64,000 bases of DNA from Molossus alvarezi (GCA_037176705.1 CM073888.1:46878810-46942809), one strand, 5' to 3'. Shown: positions 32,641-45,429, counted from the first letter of the stretch. Notes: generated by a model not told the origin, from the letters alone. Program-made: numbers and translations.

Positions 32641-32876
32641 CCCTGGCCAGTTTGGCTCAGCGGTTAGAGCATCGGCCTGTGGTCCAGAGAGACCTGGGTT
32701 CGGTTCCCACTAAGGACGCGACCTCGGTTGCAGTTTGTCCCCTGCCCTGGTTGGGTCACGTAGGTGGCAACCACTCAATGTGTCCCTTTCACGCCGACGT
32801 TTCTCTCTCTCTCTCCTTCCCACTCTATCTGAACAAAAAAATGGGAAAAAATGCCCTCGGGTGAGGATAAAAAAAA
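32641..32876 (+). mobile_element. VES SINE, young full-length copy
   Basis: Plus-strand VES from CCCTGGCCAGTTTGGCTCAG to a short A-tail. The 12-bp target-site duplication AATGTGATCCCA (32,629-32,640 and 32,877-32,888) is perfect, and the Pol III boxes are intact, so it is probably one of the younger insertions in the window. It stands 180 bp downstream of another VES on the same strand. Confidence 0.96.
32653..32707 (+). promoter_or_regulatory. Pol III A and B boxes of the VES at 32.6 kb
   Basis: A box TGGCTCAGCGG at 32,653-32,663 fits TRGCNNAGYNGG-type tRNA A boxes. B box GGTTCGGTTCC at 32,697-32,707 differs from the GGTTCGANTCC consensus at one key base. The 33-base gap between boxes is tRNA-like. 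Transcription of this copy cannot be judged from sequence. Confidence 0.75.
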
Positions 32877-32888
32877 AATGTGATCCCA

Positions 32889-34200
32889 TTACTGCAAATT
32901 TTACTTGCATCATCATCTTTGCTGCTGTTTTGCTAGTAACTGTGATGTAAATATTAATATAATTGGCAATTATCAAAATTTTTACTAGCACATCAGCAAT
33001 GGCCACAGTGAGGGCAATTCCTGGTGTGTTAGCTTCAAATCTAACCCCTTCTCTTCCACCCAGGAAAGGATATCACAAAGCAATGAACAGTACTATAGGG
33101 ACAAATTAGAATCCAGTACAGACTGTATAAAAAAGGAAATAGTTAGAAAATCCTGGAATTTGTTAGTGTATCCCATACACTATAAGACTGATCAATTGGT
33201 ATATCATTTCATAGTATGTAAGAACTGCCCTTAGGGGAGGCCTGCCCAGGCTAACTTTTCCCTGATAAAAGGTTTGGCAGGTCATAGAGTACATAAAGAT
33301 CATGACCCCAAAAGCTGGAAACGAAGGAACCTGCATGACCCTTGGCAGGAGAAAAACAAATACGAAAACACTGCAGGTGGGTCTAATCAGAAAGCTGAAT
33401 TTAAATCAGACTAGAGCTGAAAAAGGAACAAGCTTTCGCATTTTATGAGACATAAAATCTGCCTGTGACGGCCCAGTTTTGTATCTCCAATTCATCTGAT
33501 CCTGAGGAAATTCACTTCCTAAAATCCAGGCCCCCTGCAGGCAAATTGCCAAGTTCAGCAGGAACCTTAGCAGACCTGAACCTTACTTTGGACACGTTCC
33601 GAGTGAAGGGTCGAATAAACATCCCCAATAATTCACAAAGTGAGGAAAATACTGTCATTTTCTTTTTGGCAAAGGCGTACTTATTTGGCAAAAACCTACT
33701 AACGAGAGTAACACCACGAGAGTCAGACAAGCTTCATCGCCAAGGCAGCCTGGGGGAGTTGTTGGTAGTGAGCAAGTCTATAGGCTTCGCAGACAAAGCC
33801 ATCTGGAGAAGGAAGAGGGGGCTGTCTAGACAAGGAGACAGCTAGCTTAGAAAAGAAAAGGAGTTCATTGTGACAAAGGAGAGGAAAGAGGGTGAGAACC
33901 ACGCAGTGTGTGTTCTCAGTGGGCGCTAGATGTGGGCGGGGATCAGGCAGTGTGACAGACAGATACTCCTCTCCGTCTTCAGTCTGCGGGCATCAGTCAG
34001 GCAGGAGCCAGAGATGGCATGATCTCCCAACTGGGAGGCTTCTCCATGTGGGGTTTCCAGTTAATGAGAAAGATATTAAATGGGGTGAATTAGGGTGGGG
34101 CGACATTTGATATGCTGGGTTTTGAATGTGCCAGGTTGCAACAAGCCTGGGTTTTCCTCGGGATTGCTTCCTGCTGCTCACTAGACAAGTCTAATGAGCT
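32889..34200. other. Unassigned; 126-codon ORF
   Basis: No repeat family is recognised. A plus-strand frame of 126 codons (33,465-33,845) starts at an ATG and has no known domain. The segment 33,240-33,960 has a more balanced composition than its surroundings and could be an old LTR-element or LINE interior, but no family could be assigned. Confidence 0.3.
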
Positions 34201-34204
34201 AGGA

Positions 34205-34400
34205 GCTTAGGCCAGACCTGGGGCTGGGCGCTGGGGACGAGACGAAGAACAAAACACAGCTCTACCTGCAGGGGGCTCTGCACCTAGTAACACAATCAAA
34301 ACTGGAAGCAGAGAGGGAGCCTTCAGAGCAGGTGGCACAGGAGCCCTTCGTGAGAAACCAATGACGTCAGAAGGCACTGACAAACTTTGTGGGGGACAGG
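34205..34400 (-). repeat. Probable L2 LINE fragment
   Basis: Inverted L2-like order: 'ctggggctgggcgctggggacgagacgaagaacaaaac', 'ctctacctgcaggggg', then weaker match. Diverged. Confidence 0.45.
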
Positions 34401-34404
34401 GTGG

Positions 34405-35804
34405 GTGGGTTATGGACCTCCTGAGCTGTGGCCGAATACCACGGCACCTCGGGCATGTGCACACATGCATGGGGATGCGTGATACGTGTGCACACCCAAA
34501 ACAGCGCATAGTGTGGTGCCTATGAGCCCCAGGTACGTCTGCCTCTGCCCTACATATACCTGATTTTATAGGAAAGCCTAGTGAAAAGCAAAATGGCACA
34601 CAGAATTATTTTTTAATTCATAACTTAAAAACAAAGTGTCCAACATGATATTTTAGGTTGTGGCTCCTACAAATATGAGATACCTGTTATCTCTGCCTTC
34701 TCAGGCAGCAGTGCTCAGCAGCGGGGCGCCAAGGGGCTGAGATGGTCCCATTTCGAGAATCCCAGAGAGAGAGAGAAGCCTTGTGTTCACACGCCCTCCA
34801 CCCACACACAGTTTATAACGAATCAGGCTTAGACATGTGGGGCTCCGCTCCCCCGGGAAGCCGGATTCCGTTCAGACCACAGTCTCAGCACTGCACCTTC
34901 CAGCAGCCGTCAGAAGCCGCCAGTGCACCGTAAATTGCCTTTCGTGGTAAAAACAAAACAAACCAAAACCCATCTTCAAATAAGAAGTATTAGAAGCATT
35001 GTTTTTTTAAGCAGCAAAATGCACATAACTTCAGAATCTCACATTCCAACAAGTTCCTTGGAAGATAAAAAAAGGAATGTTGAAATCTTAATTTCTTTCT
35101 TTCTTTCTTTTTGTACAAACATTAAGGGAACCACCACCAGGAAAAGCAGCCGAGAGAATCTAGGAACCGAAGATTTTGTTAGAAAAAAATATCGTAATAT
35201 AAAATAATTATACTTTCTTATCTTCTGCCCTTCTGCCTAGCATGGAAAGGCATTTATTTCCTTTTTCTGGAGACCTGGTATTCTAAAGAGATCACTTGTG
35301 TTTCTGGTGCTGTTGTTAAAATGAACTTTGTTCAATACAAGGTAGACATAACCTAGCACTAGAAATAATATATCTTTATAAAATCAATCAGAATGGACTT
35401 TTGTTTGTAAATTAGACTTCAAAACTGTATACTTTCATGATACTATAATTAAAGTATGACAGTAATTGAAAAACAGAAGGTAAAGACATGATTTCCTTTT
35501 ATCACATGCCTAGTGTAGTGCTTCATTTTAATCATTACTTATCCAACACCTAAAATATGCCAGAGGGGAAATTTTCTGCATTAATTTCAATTACTGAACA
35601 TTTTAAAGAGTGTTCTGAACCAGTTTGAAAACATTATTTCTATTTCCCCTGTTTTCTCAGCATCACTCTTTTTAAATCAGATATTCTAGAAAACATGAAG
35701 CTGGACAAATTAAGTCATTTTATATAATGTTCCTTCTGATGTTTGTAATTTTCAGAATAATTACTCCCCTCTCACTTCATATCTCTGAATCAAAACTACT
35801 TAAT
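34405..35804. other. Unassigned; TTTC tract
   Basis: No gene or family-level repeat is recognised. A short (TTTC)n tract lies at 35,092-35,112. Bases 35,210-35,800 are AT-rich. Confidence 0.45.
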
Positions 35805-35809
35805 TCAAC

Positions 35810-36394
35810 TGTATTAGTCCAGGTTCGTTGGAGAATCAGGACCAACAGGCTGAGAATAGAGAGAGAGAGAGCTAGATAGGCATCTACATTTATAGAAACA
35901 ATTTTTATTATAAGGAACTGGCACACACCGTGATGGAGCCGGTCAGTCTTGAGATCTTAGGGCGCGTCAACAAGCTGGAGACCCAGCGGGGCGGACGGGG
36001 GAGGTCCAGTCGGAGTCCGAACGCCTGAGGACCCGGAGAACCCCCTGTACAGTTCTGGCCCGAAGGGTGATGGCCGACTTGAGATTCAGGAGGAGCCAAA
36101 GTTTCCATTCGCATCCCAAGTTAGGAAAAAACCACCAACCAATGTTCCTCTTCAAACGCAGTCGGGCAGGGGAATTCTTTCTCACTTGGGGGAAGGTCAG
36201 CCTTTTGTTTCACTCAGGTCTTCTACTGATCTGATGGGGTCCCCCCGCATTTGGGAGGGCAATCTGCCTTACTCTGTCTACCAATTCAAATGTTCCTTCA
36301 AAACACCGTCACGGAATCATCCAGGCTAATGTTTGACCAAATATCTGGGTACCCTTTGGGCCACTCAACTTGACACATAAAACTAACCATCACA
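35810..36394 (+). mobile_element. Solo ERVL-type LTR (MLT2-like)
   Basis: A complete 585-bp LTR from TGTATTAGTCCAGGTTCG to CTAACCATCACA, with TG...CA ends. Internal landmarks are a 'tttttattataaggaactggcacacac' region, 'gtcggagtccgaacgcctgaggacc' and 'tgtttgaccaaatatctgggtaccc...gacacataaaactaaccatcaca'. The flanks TCAAC (35,805-35,809) and CCAAC (36,395-36,399) fit a 5-bp target-site duplication with one change. No internal retroviral sequence is next to it, so it is a solo LTR left by recombination. The subfamily name is uncertain. Confidence 0.75.
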
Positions 36395-36399
36395 CCAAC

Positions 36400-36890
36400 C
36401 AAAAATATTCCCACACATGCTTTTCTGTACTGTACCCTCATTCTCCCAAATTTCAGAGTTTTAGAGGATGAAAATGTTTCTGAACCACTATTAGTCTAAA
36501 TTGTTCAGAAAAACCTTACCAACGGCAATAAGCTTTCTTCTCAAGTAGGAAAGGATTTTTTCCTTCTCATATTTATAAGAGTTCGATATCATTTGTTAGC
36601 TCTCGTAATAAAGTAGTGATATCATCAAGATAAACTAAAAGAAAATATCAAGGCTAAATTCAAATACCAATCTTCATTTGGCAATTTCTTCCCAAACTCC
36701 CAGAATACCATTCATGCCACAAAGTAAAGACATTTTATAAAAATATACAATGAAAAGTAAGAATATATGAATAAATTAATACAAAAAGCACAGAATCTTA
36801 CCGTTTAAGTTTTCTTCAGAGCCTTGGAATAACTTTAAAATGCATATGAAAAAAAATTCACAAATATTGAATTTCCATCCTGAATGGTTC
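36400..36890. other. Unassigned AT-rich DNA
   Basis: No gene or repeat family is recognised. Confidence 0.45.
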
Positions 36891-36894
36891 AGAA

Positions 36895-37060
36895 ATGGGT
36901 GAGGCTGGGTGCTTGTTGGAGCGCCAGGCTCGGGGGTCTGTACCCTGCCTGCACCGTGATTCAGCGGCTGACTGTTGGCAGTTTCACAAAAGCAGGTTCG
37001 CTTGGTTCCCCCGGGCTGTAACAGGTATAATGAAATGGACTCACAATAATCTAATGAAAA
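36895..37060 (+). repeat. Possible MIR/MIR3 SINE
   Basis: 'cctgcaccgtgattcagcggctgactgttggcagtttcac' followed by a C-rich stretch and 'gtaacaggtataatgaaatgg' follows the MIR order loosely. Confidence 0.35.
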
Positions 37061-37064
37061 AGAA

Positions 37065-38384
37065 ACCCATTTAAATCCCAAATCGTTAATTATTTAAAGG
37101 CAAGATTTTGTTTGACTCAAGAACTATGGACACTTCTGTAGGAAACATGTCTTTCCTGGGGGCTGGGGGAGGGGAGGGTGTTCACCTAAAAGCAAAGTTA
37201 GCAACAGGCAGCTGGCTTGGTGGGAACAGAGAGAGCAGTGAATACGGTTTTCCTTGGGGAGCTGAACAGTGTAACCCGATGAACTATCCTTCTCTACCTT
37301 ACAGAGAATTTGATGTTAAGAGCAATATGACTCATTAATAATCCAAACACCTGCCCCATGGGTAAAGCAGGAGGAAAATGGCAAATTCTTTCTCTGCGAC
37401 TCCCTTTGCTTTTCTAGACTTCACAGGAACTTGTTTGCACTGATCATTACATCATTCTCCTCTATTTTAGCTTACATAATGGACTGTTGTCTGTTTCCTA
37501 ATCATGTGAAGGGAGACACCTCAGTGACACCAGTGAAATGAAGCAAGAATTTGGTTTAGGGTTTGCTTTTGCGCCCAGACACTGACCTCAATTACCCAAC
37601 TCCAATGAGAGAGATGAGGAAGTAAAGTAAGCTAAAAAAATGTGTCACAGTGCGTAATGTTGACTTACCTCTCCAGCGAAGTAGCATAGAGGAGACATCC
37701 AAATAAAGAGAAGGGCTTTGGATGTGATAAGAAAAAAACCTACAGATTGTTTTTGTCTTACAAACAAAATCATCTTAAACAAATGTTTACCTTGGTAAAG
37801 CTAAAGTATTTCTAGGTGGGAATATTTATCGGGACATTAAATATGATATATAAATTCATTTAAGAAATGCAGATTAACTAGAAATATTAGAAAAGCAAAT
37901 TTTTTTCAATAATATAAATTCATTGGAGGTGATATTTTATAGACATATCGAGAAAATATATAAATAGATTGTTGATGCATTTAATTTTGGCAATTATAAA
38001 CCAATTTGAATCATAAAACTCATAAGGATTATCCGTAATTTGGATGAGGCAAGAAAAAAAATTAAACTACTAAAATGTGCCAGATTTTTATTCACTTGCA
38101 TTAAATATTAAAGTCCCAGGCGCCCCACATTGTCGAGCGACGCTCTCCACCTGCAGTGTCCGCGGTCCGCTCTTCACCTCCCGCAGCCTCCACTCTCCTC
38201 TTGCTCACCTTCCTGCTTCATGGCCCACCTGTCACCACTCCTTTCATTCATCCCTCGTCCTGCTCCCTCAAGAGCATGATCCCTAGATTACACCCAAACA
38301 TATGCCTTCTCTCTGTCTCCCAGAAGCAACTGAGTGTAGCTACAGGAAAACCCACAGTCACAATGACAAGCCAAACGTTATCGT
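37065..38384. other. Unassigned DNA
   Basis: No gene is recognised. Bases 37,740-38,070 are very AT-rich, then a C/T-rich part follows at 38,110-38,330. Short frames only. Confidence 0.45.
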
Positions 38385-38697
38385 GAGACTAAAATAAGTC
38401 AGATGGAAAAGGACAGGAACCATATGACTTCTCTTACATGTGGGATAGCAAACAGAAAGCAACAAATGAACAAACCAGCAAACTCACAGATACAGACAAC
38501 AGAATGGTGGTCGGGGGAGGGGCGTGGGGGAGGACAAAGACGGTAAAGCGGGTCAAATACATGGTGACCGAAGGGGACTGGACTTCAGGTAGTGAGCACA
38601 CAATAGAGTAGACACATGTCACATTACAAAGTGTACACCTGGAATTTATATAATGTTATTAACCAATGTTACCCCAATAAATTGATTTTAAAAAAAA
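38385..38697 (+). mobile_element. 5'-truncated L1 3' end
   Basis: Plus-strand L1 end of an older type: 'aaaataagtcagatggaaaaggacaggaaccatatgacttc', 'gaacaaaccagcaaactcacagatacagacaacagaatggtgg', 'aaagtgtacacctggaatttatataatgttattaaccaatgttaccccaataaattgat' and an A-tail at 38,687-38,699. It differs from the bat-type 3' end at 25.7 kb, so it belongs to another L1 subfamily. Confidence 0.85.
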
Positions 38698-38699
38698 AA

Positions 38700-40880
38700 G
38701 GTCAAAGAGCACTTAGCACCACCTAGGGACTCTGAGTTATCCAAAAAAGTTGTCCAGAGTGAAAAGTACCTTCTGGGAAATGTTGGATGAAGCTCAAGGA
38801 CTAAGAGATCTGTAGGTGTTTGATTCAGAATCACCTCCCTATCATTTACCACTCTCAGTCAATATTCCACAATTCCAGGAAAAAATAAACATTCCATACT
38901 TCTGACCTATGTTAGTTATTTGTGGGCATGGGCAGCATAATTGGGCATAGACCCCAAAAAGGTTTCCTTAAAATGTCATAACCTTGGGGGATCTGTATTC
39001 AGCTTCCTCGCCTTTTCTTTATTTGAGCATTAACTTGTGGGCCTTCTGATCCTATCGACTGCTTTCCACACCTGATCAGCACCCATGAGGACCATATCTA
39101 CTGCCCTGCTGACACTTTCTCTGATTTGAAGTGTAACAGTCCCTACCTCCCCAGCACCCCATCCAGCCACCAAATAATGGGAACACTACAGTGGGATCCA
39201 TTCACTTGGAGCGAGGCATAAAAGGACTCTCCTGAACACCTTCTGGGGAACGGTAATACGAGGAGACAGTGCTTCCTCTCCCTCCCTTTCATTTGGGACG
39301 GCACAGCCCAGCCTCTGCACACAGCCATCCCGATGACAGGAAATTAAAGTCACACTACGGGAAATGAGATGCCCTGATGTGACTATTAAAGGCAGGTGAT
39401 ATGTGAGCCTTTGTTACCAATCATGAGACATCACTTCCCAGCCAGAGGGAGATAACAGATGAGTTCAGAAGCCTTTCTGCTCAAAGAACTGTTTATAACA
39501 GCAAAGAAAATGCTATGATACCCTCCAACCTGCAATGTCATCCTGGGAGACAGATGAACTATCCAAGAAAACTGTTTCCCTTAAATCCAAGATGTGTCAA
39601 CTGCCTCAGGCCCCATGCACGATTCCACGGAAAACACTGAGGAGAGAGGTTGCTCCTGGCTCCTTCTCGTATCGATATAGAAGAACAAAAACCCTCTCTG
39701 GTTCATCTGAAGGTGTCTGGGCTGCCTTCCAGCCAGGCTCCTGAGCAATTCCTTCACTTTGTTCTTTATTTTTAATTCCTGGCTTAAAATACCTTCCCTC
39801 CCACACCTCCACATCCCCCACCCCTGCCCTGGGTGTACCGATTTCTCCTGTGTGCAAATACCTGAGTCCAGCACACCACTGACCACACCCCATCACTCAC
39901 TTGTACCCTCGGGACAGGACCTGACACTGAGTCAAACATCAGTCAGTTAAGAACCAGGACTGAAAACACAAATTGGAAATAATAGTCCATCCGAATCTGC
40001 TTAAAGCCATCCAGAGAAACTGGAAGCTCCATCAGAAGGCACTTAAATGTTCGAAGAATCATTTCCACAGATCTAAAGGTATTATCTTCTCCTCCACTCC
40101 GAATGCTCCTCTTGTACAGGTCCTCATGCTATCGGGCCATCTTTAATTTCTTCCCATTGTCACGATAAAGCAGCTACAGAAGCTGTTGCTAATTTCCTAC
40201 TTGCCTGCCATCAAAAAGGAAAGCGGATTAGAGAAAGAGACCACTGCTCCCAAGAACAAAACACAGAAAATTATTAATGTGAAACAAATCGTGTTTGTTT
40301 CCAAAGTGTTTGTTCTCCTTTATCTCTTTACAAAGGATGTAGCTAGCTTATATTTCATTTAGAGACCAGCTGTTTATAAGAAGAATCAACAACTGTGAAA
40401 TTTTCTTTGGGAAAGAATGAAGAAAACCAATTAATAAATACACAGAACAATCAGCAGCAAACACTTTTTAAAATATATCCAGCTTCCCTGTCTCTAGAAC
40501 ACGTGGGTAACCCCCAAACAATTTTCATGGTACAAGGCTTGCCCTGGCGGGTGGGGGATGGGGGAGAGGAAGGTCATTCTCTGCTTTTCTTCCCTTCTAT
40601 GAAATCATGACTCCATGCGCTCAGTCATCTTAAAGTAGAAAACAATAGCAGCTATTTACATTCTAACCTTATGAGAGAATTTCACAATGTATCCACGTGA
40701 CGTCTAATTTTCATCTAAGGCTTCCAAACGGTGCACAACAGAAGATGTGGGGACAGGAAAATGTTGCAGAGACTGTTGTTCTCAATATCCAGTTTTCCTA
40801 TTTTCTTTAAAAGCAGGTCCCTATATTGTTGTAGGTGGCACTGTGCCTGGGTTAAAAAAAAAACACAAATAAACCATAAT
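38700..40880. other. Unassigned DNA
   Basis: No gene or family-level repeat is recognised in ~2.2 kb. Overlapping minus frames of 101 and 96 codons lie at 39,581-39,896 with no known domain. A weak resemblance to L1 near 39,340-39,560 was not strong enough to call. Confidence 0.4.
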
Positions 40881-40900
40881 TCTCAAGCTCCCTGATATTT

Positions 40901-40998
40901 TTTTGGGGGGGGGGTAAATGACCCTAGCGGGAAGTGAACGTGGGACTCTCTGGTCCGCAGGCCAACGCTCCAACCACTGAGCCAAACTAGCCAGGGCA
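40901..40998 (-). mobile_element. VES SINE reduced to its tRNA-like head
   Basis: Only the first ~85 bases of VES are present in reverse orientation (head end CAAACTAGCCAGGGCA; B-box region 'ggaagtgaacgtggg'). The 3' end of the SINE is replaced by a run of ten C and a few A when read in sense. A perfect 18-bp target-site duplication, TCAAGCTCCCTGATATTT, flanks it (40,883-40,900 and 40,999-41,016). It is therefore a genuine insertion of a 3'-shortened RNA, not a later deletion. Confidence 0.92.
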
Positions 40999-41016
40999 TC
41001 AAGCTCCCTGATATTT

Positions 41017-41720
41017 AAGAGTATCTAAAGATTGAGCAGAAGTCAATGCTGGGCTTCTGGGAAAATGCTCCAAAGGGAGCTGACTCGGGTGACAGCCTTT
41101 GCCCTTCCTCCTTTCCTCACTCCTGCCATCTGGAGTGTGGGCATGATGGCCAGAACACCAGCGGTTAGCTTGTAAATACGAGGCGACCTTGAGGACGGGA
41201 AGCCTGGCCTAAGAAAAATGGAGCAATAAGACAGAAATAGCGGAGCCACTGAGGACTGTATAAAAACATAGACGCCCCTGACGACCGACCTTAAGATTTC
41301 TTTTGCATGAGAGAAAAATGAACCTCTATCTTGTTACCCGTAACTCCAGTTCACTGGCTGCTGAAACTAATTTCAGTTGATCCAAACGGTTATTAGGTTG
41401 TTCGACTCCTGTTTTAAAAACTTTGTTTTGCAACACTGTACTTTATCTTGGCAGACGGACACCACCAAAGAGAATTCACGGTCCACAGCAAACTGATTCC
41501 CCAGAAATGCCTGCACGCCCAGTCGTCGTCAGCATTCCATCGCCCAAACGGAACAAGAGTTCTTCCGAATCTCTCCACTGTCCACAAACCTCTACCCTCG
41601 TTTTAACCCCACTCAGCTCTCAGCAGAAGATCTCATCTCCCACTTCAGTAAAAACAAAAGTAGACACCAGCAGATAAGGGCCGACATAGCTCCCCTCACC
41701 AAATCCCCTGGTATTTATCT
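41017..41720. other. Unassigned DNA
   Basis: No gene or repeat family is recognised. An 84-codon plus frame (41,423-41,677) is serine- and proline-rich, with no known domain. Confidence 0.4.
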
Positions 41721-41724
41721 AGGG

Positions 41725-42055
41725 ATCAAGAGCCCAGGCTCTGGGTTCAGAAAGACCAGGTTGGTGTCTCATGCACTTGCTGAGAATTCTTGGGAAGCTC
41801 CCTTACCCTAAATTTCAGTTCCCCATCTATAAAGTGAGAAAACAATGTAAAATGTAGTTACACTTCAGGAGCTTTTGAAAGGAGTAAAGGAGATACAATT
41901 TAGCACACTTTAACACAACACTGGAAACACAGACAGGACTGAAACAATGTCAGTTCGTACTGTAATTACGTCTACACCGCATCTGTCACAATCGCCACAG
42001 TGCAAAGAGCCTGACACACAGGGGGCACATTATAAACATTTGTTGAATGATACCT
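41725..42055 (+). repeat. MIR SINE, possibly plus L2 end
   Basis: Bases 41,725-41,930 show MIR order ('caagagcccaggctctgggttcag', 'cccttaccctaaatttcagttccccatctataaagtgag'). Bases 41,990-42,055 ('cagtgcaaagagcctgacacacagggggcacattataaacatttgttgaatg') match the 3' end of MIR or L2. Confidence 0.7.
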
Positions 42056-42059
42056 TAAA

Positions 42060-43425
42060 CAAATGCCATTGAAAATCTAGGGGAAATCCCTGAAAAGTCA
42101 AGGTTTATATATATTATCAAGACCGCACTGCAGGTGGAGGTATAGATGTGTTTGTGTAACTCGCCCAGAGCTGTACCATCAGCTGACAGACACGATCACA
42201 TTCCCTGAATTCTTTGTGTCGTCTCTAAGGAAGAAAAAACTTGCTCTAGAAATGTGCTTGGCTGACTTTCCAGTGATCTTGCAGAGGACTGACTGCGAGA
42301 ACAGCGAGAGGTCCCACAAAACAAACAACGCCTCGCTCGTCAGAGAAGCCAGATAAAAATTAATATAGCAAGATCGAAAATTTCATTCAAAATATGAATA
42401 AATTATATTATTAGCGACAAATCATTTGAAAGGACATGACGAGACTTCCACTTTTCTATCAGGTTTTGGGCATTTAGGAAGATGAGATCCATAGGGACAG
42501 GGTTAAGTAAATAAGTACATGGGCTCTCTAAGATGAGTTCAAGAAACAAGGCTGAGAGAATTTTTCAATCACCTTCCGTGTACAAAGTCAGAGGCTTTTT
42601 TTAAAGCCAGGTACCGATCTGTAGGTACAGTGACAGAACGTGGGTGTACTGATGACACGCCCGGGCCAACTGCCTTGGAGAAGGGAAACCGCCCCAAACT
42701 CCCATGAGCTCAGTCAGGGGCCACTCTGGGCAATAATCAGTATTTTGAGAAAGGAAGTGAAAACCCATTTTCAAGTACGTATGGCCTATGAGAAGTATAA
42801 AACAACATCCCTCTTCTATTACCTAGAAGAGTGAATGAACATACATTCAGTTTTTATTTGTCTGCGTCATATAGAGGGGATACCTGGATGGTGGCCTAAA
42901 AACAGTATTTACTAGAGTCAAACCTGTTGAAGAACATTTCTGAACAATAAAGAGAAGCAGCATAAAAGTATGAATTATGAATTAATGAACTGGCTAATTT
43001 TATTAGACATTTTAATACAGGAATAACGATAATAGGTGTTCCAAGAGGTGAACCAATAGACACTCATCATAGGCAACCAAACAGCCTTCTCAAAGGGAAG
43101 CTTCCTCTCAATGTGAGCACAGCCGTTACCCCACAATGTACTTCAGAAGGAGTCACCAAGGAGTTTTTATTTTAAATTCTCAGTGTTTTACAGCCAATGT
43201 TACCAGTCCCTCTGACAATAACTTCAGTCTTTTACATGTAATAATGTTCTTCACTACCTAAGGAGATAGTTACTTGAATTTTTTTTCCTTATTCCAAATG
43301 GCCCATTAGTGAAATGAAGGTCTATTCAGGACTAGCAAGACTCCCGTGGCTCGAAGCTAGCTATTGCCTAAAATCAAACTTTAAAAACGAGACTGCTGCT
43401 CCAATGACCTTTCTTTCCTCACGTG
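42060..43425. other. Unassigned DNA
   Basis: No gene, RNA or repeat family is recognised. The longest frame is 64 codons before the stretch that begins at 43,314. Confidence 0.45.
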
Positions 43426-43429
43426 GTCG

Positions 43430-43590
43430 AAGTACTGCAGTTCCTCTGAGCGGCCTGAGTGCGAGTCCTGCCCCTACCATTCACTGGCACCGAAAAAGCC
43501 CCCCGCCCCCGCCATCTGATCTCATGTTTCCATCTGCAAAATGGGAGGGCTGGATCGGATGGTCTTTCCAGTCTTTCCAAATATGCTGCC
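43430..43590 (+). repeat. Probable MIR3-type SINE
   Basis: 'gagtgcgagtcctgcccctaccattcactggcac' followed by 'tctgatctcatgtttccatctgcaaaatgggagggctggatcggatgg' matches the MIR3-like 3' half ('ctgtaaaatg.gggttggactagatg'). Confidence 0.5.
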
Positions 43591-43914
43591 AAATTATTCT
43601 ATATGATTTTCGATATTAATGGGCATATCTGAGTGGTAGGTCCTGAGGTTATTTGCTTTCAGGCACTAAGAAGGCAATTTTGTCAGGTGCAAAGTCTACG
43701 CTTGTGTGCTGCGAATAAGCAGCCTTTTTTTGGACATGGAATACTGAATCAAAGCACACTGCACTAGGCCACATTTTCCCATTAGAAATATAGCTCTCCA
43801 TTAAAATAGCAAAGCACTACTATTATCACAAATCACATCACTAAAAGCAAAGGCACAGTTGGATATGAACAATTTAAGCTAATCATAATACTCTCCCAAA
43901 TCTAATTAGAAAGC

Positions 43915-44380
43915 TTGCCATTCATTCATTCATCAATTATTTATCGGATGTGTACTACAGGTTAGGTGCTGTGCTCAATTCTCTTATCAAGTAAAAACCT
44001 TCTAGGGCACAGATTATCACCCCAATTTGTTACACGGTGCCGCGGTCTCGGGGCTTTTCTGACATCAGAAGTCCTTCATTCCATGCTTCCATCTTCCAGG
44101 TGAGAAAGAATTGATTTCCCTCCTCAGACTTCATACCTTGCAGAACCTTCCAATTATTCAAGCCTGTCACTGAGCTTCTCTTGTCCCTGCCTCTATTATT
44201 CCACTATCCCTTCAGAACTCATGAATGATGCTGGCTCCAATAAATGTATTTCAATAAAAATGCGGGGCGTGCTCAGTGTGTGGCAGAGACACGTGGTGAA
44301 AAAACCAGTGGCAAGTCCCCACCCCACAGAGCTTATCACTGGCCAGATACTGATGAACAGTGAACTGGATCAATAAGACT
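43915..44380 (-). repeat. L2 LINE pieces
   Basis: Two inverted L2-like stretches: 43,918-43,985 ('attcattcattcatcaattatttatcggatgtgtactac...ggtgctgtgctc') and 44,240-44,380 ('ggcaagtccccaccccacagagcttatcac'). The middle is not recognisable. Confidence 0.5.
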
Positions 44381-44769
44381 TATCCCTACGCTCTTGGTCA
44401 TTCCTGTCACTATTCTCATTATTTCTTTATCGTGACTACCCTATGGGTTGCAGTTCTTGCAACACAGTAAAAACCCAGTAAATATTTTCTACATAAAACT
44501 GTTCAGTCCCTCCGTGTTTGTGTTCACACGAGGGGAACTGCTGCTCCATTGAACTTGGCTGCCACCGTCAAGGACAAATGAAAACTCATTATTAGCACAT
44601 CCTGATTCATTTCTATGGACTCCTTACCTTGTAGGAGTAGATGCCACCTAATGCCCAAGCTCCCTTCCTCTTTCCAATGGAGCCATGCCTGAGCTCAGGT
44701 TCTCCCGTCATCGCGGCCCGTCGTTCGGAGGGGAAGTTGAGGCTATCCCCGAGGGGGAGTGCAGACGGC

Positions 44770-45110
44770 CTGTTCTATCCGCCATGACCGTGGCCTCGGT
44801 CTAATGGTTCAGGGTGACTGCATGACCTGTATTAGCCGATCAGACTGAAAGAACAGAGAACAAGCCCTTTCTTCCCCTGTAATTAGGGACAATTGCTGCC
44901 AGTGGCGCCAATTACCCTGTGAAAGCCAGGGGGGTGGGGGGAGGTAACACACAGAGAGCAGAGCTGAGCTCCAGAAAAATAGAGCCTGACCTCTGGCTTC
45001 CAGTTCTGCGTGATAATATAACTGTTTACTTTTTATGCCAGTTTAAGGGGGGGTTTCTGTCACACATAGTTACAAGATCCTGATATAATCCTCTGGACAC
45101 TATTGGCTGA
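44770..45110 (+). repeat. Ancient interspersed repeat, family unresolved
   Basis: 'atggttcagggtgactgcatgacctgtattagccgatcag' and the end 'actttttatgccagtttaagggggggtttctgtcacac' recall a common mammalian LTR or L1 3' UTR consensus, but I cannot name the family. Confidence 0.35.
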
Positions 45111-45429
45111 ACGTCAAGTCAGGAGAGAAGACATGTGTTTTAGAATACATGTGTAATTCTAAATGTAAAATCTGACCAGAAGGACAGCACATCTCCTCCA
45201 AGATCCACTTGGAGAGTGAATACGGTATTTACCACAAATAGTTTACCAGGTTCTTTTCCCCCTCTCCAAACCTGGTGTGTAACACCCTTCAGAACACTTA
45301 GAATTACTTTAGCTTTAAAGTTTTCTTTGAATTGAAAAGAAATTAAAAGCAACATAAACAATCTACATTGGATAATTCACTCACTCTCAGAGGAAAAAAG
45401 GTTAAGAATACATAACCCAGGAATAAAGA

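Noticed and set aside
39340..39560. Degraded L1 fragment
   Set aside because: Only scattered short similarities to the L1 ORF2 end; not enough to support a call.
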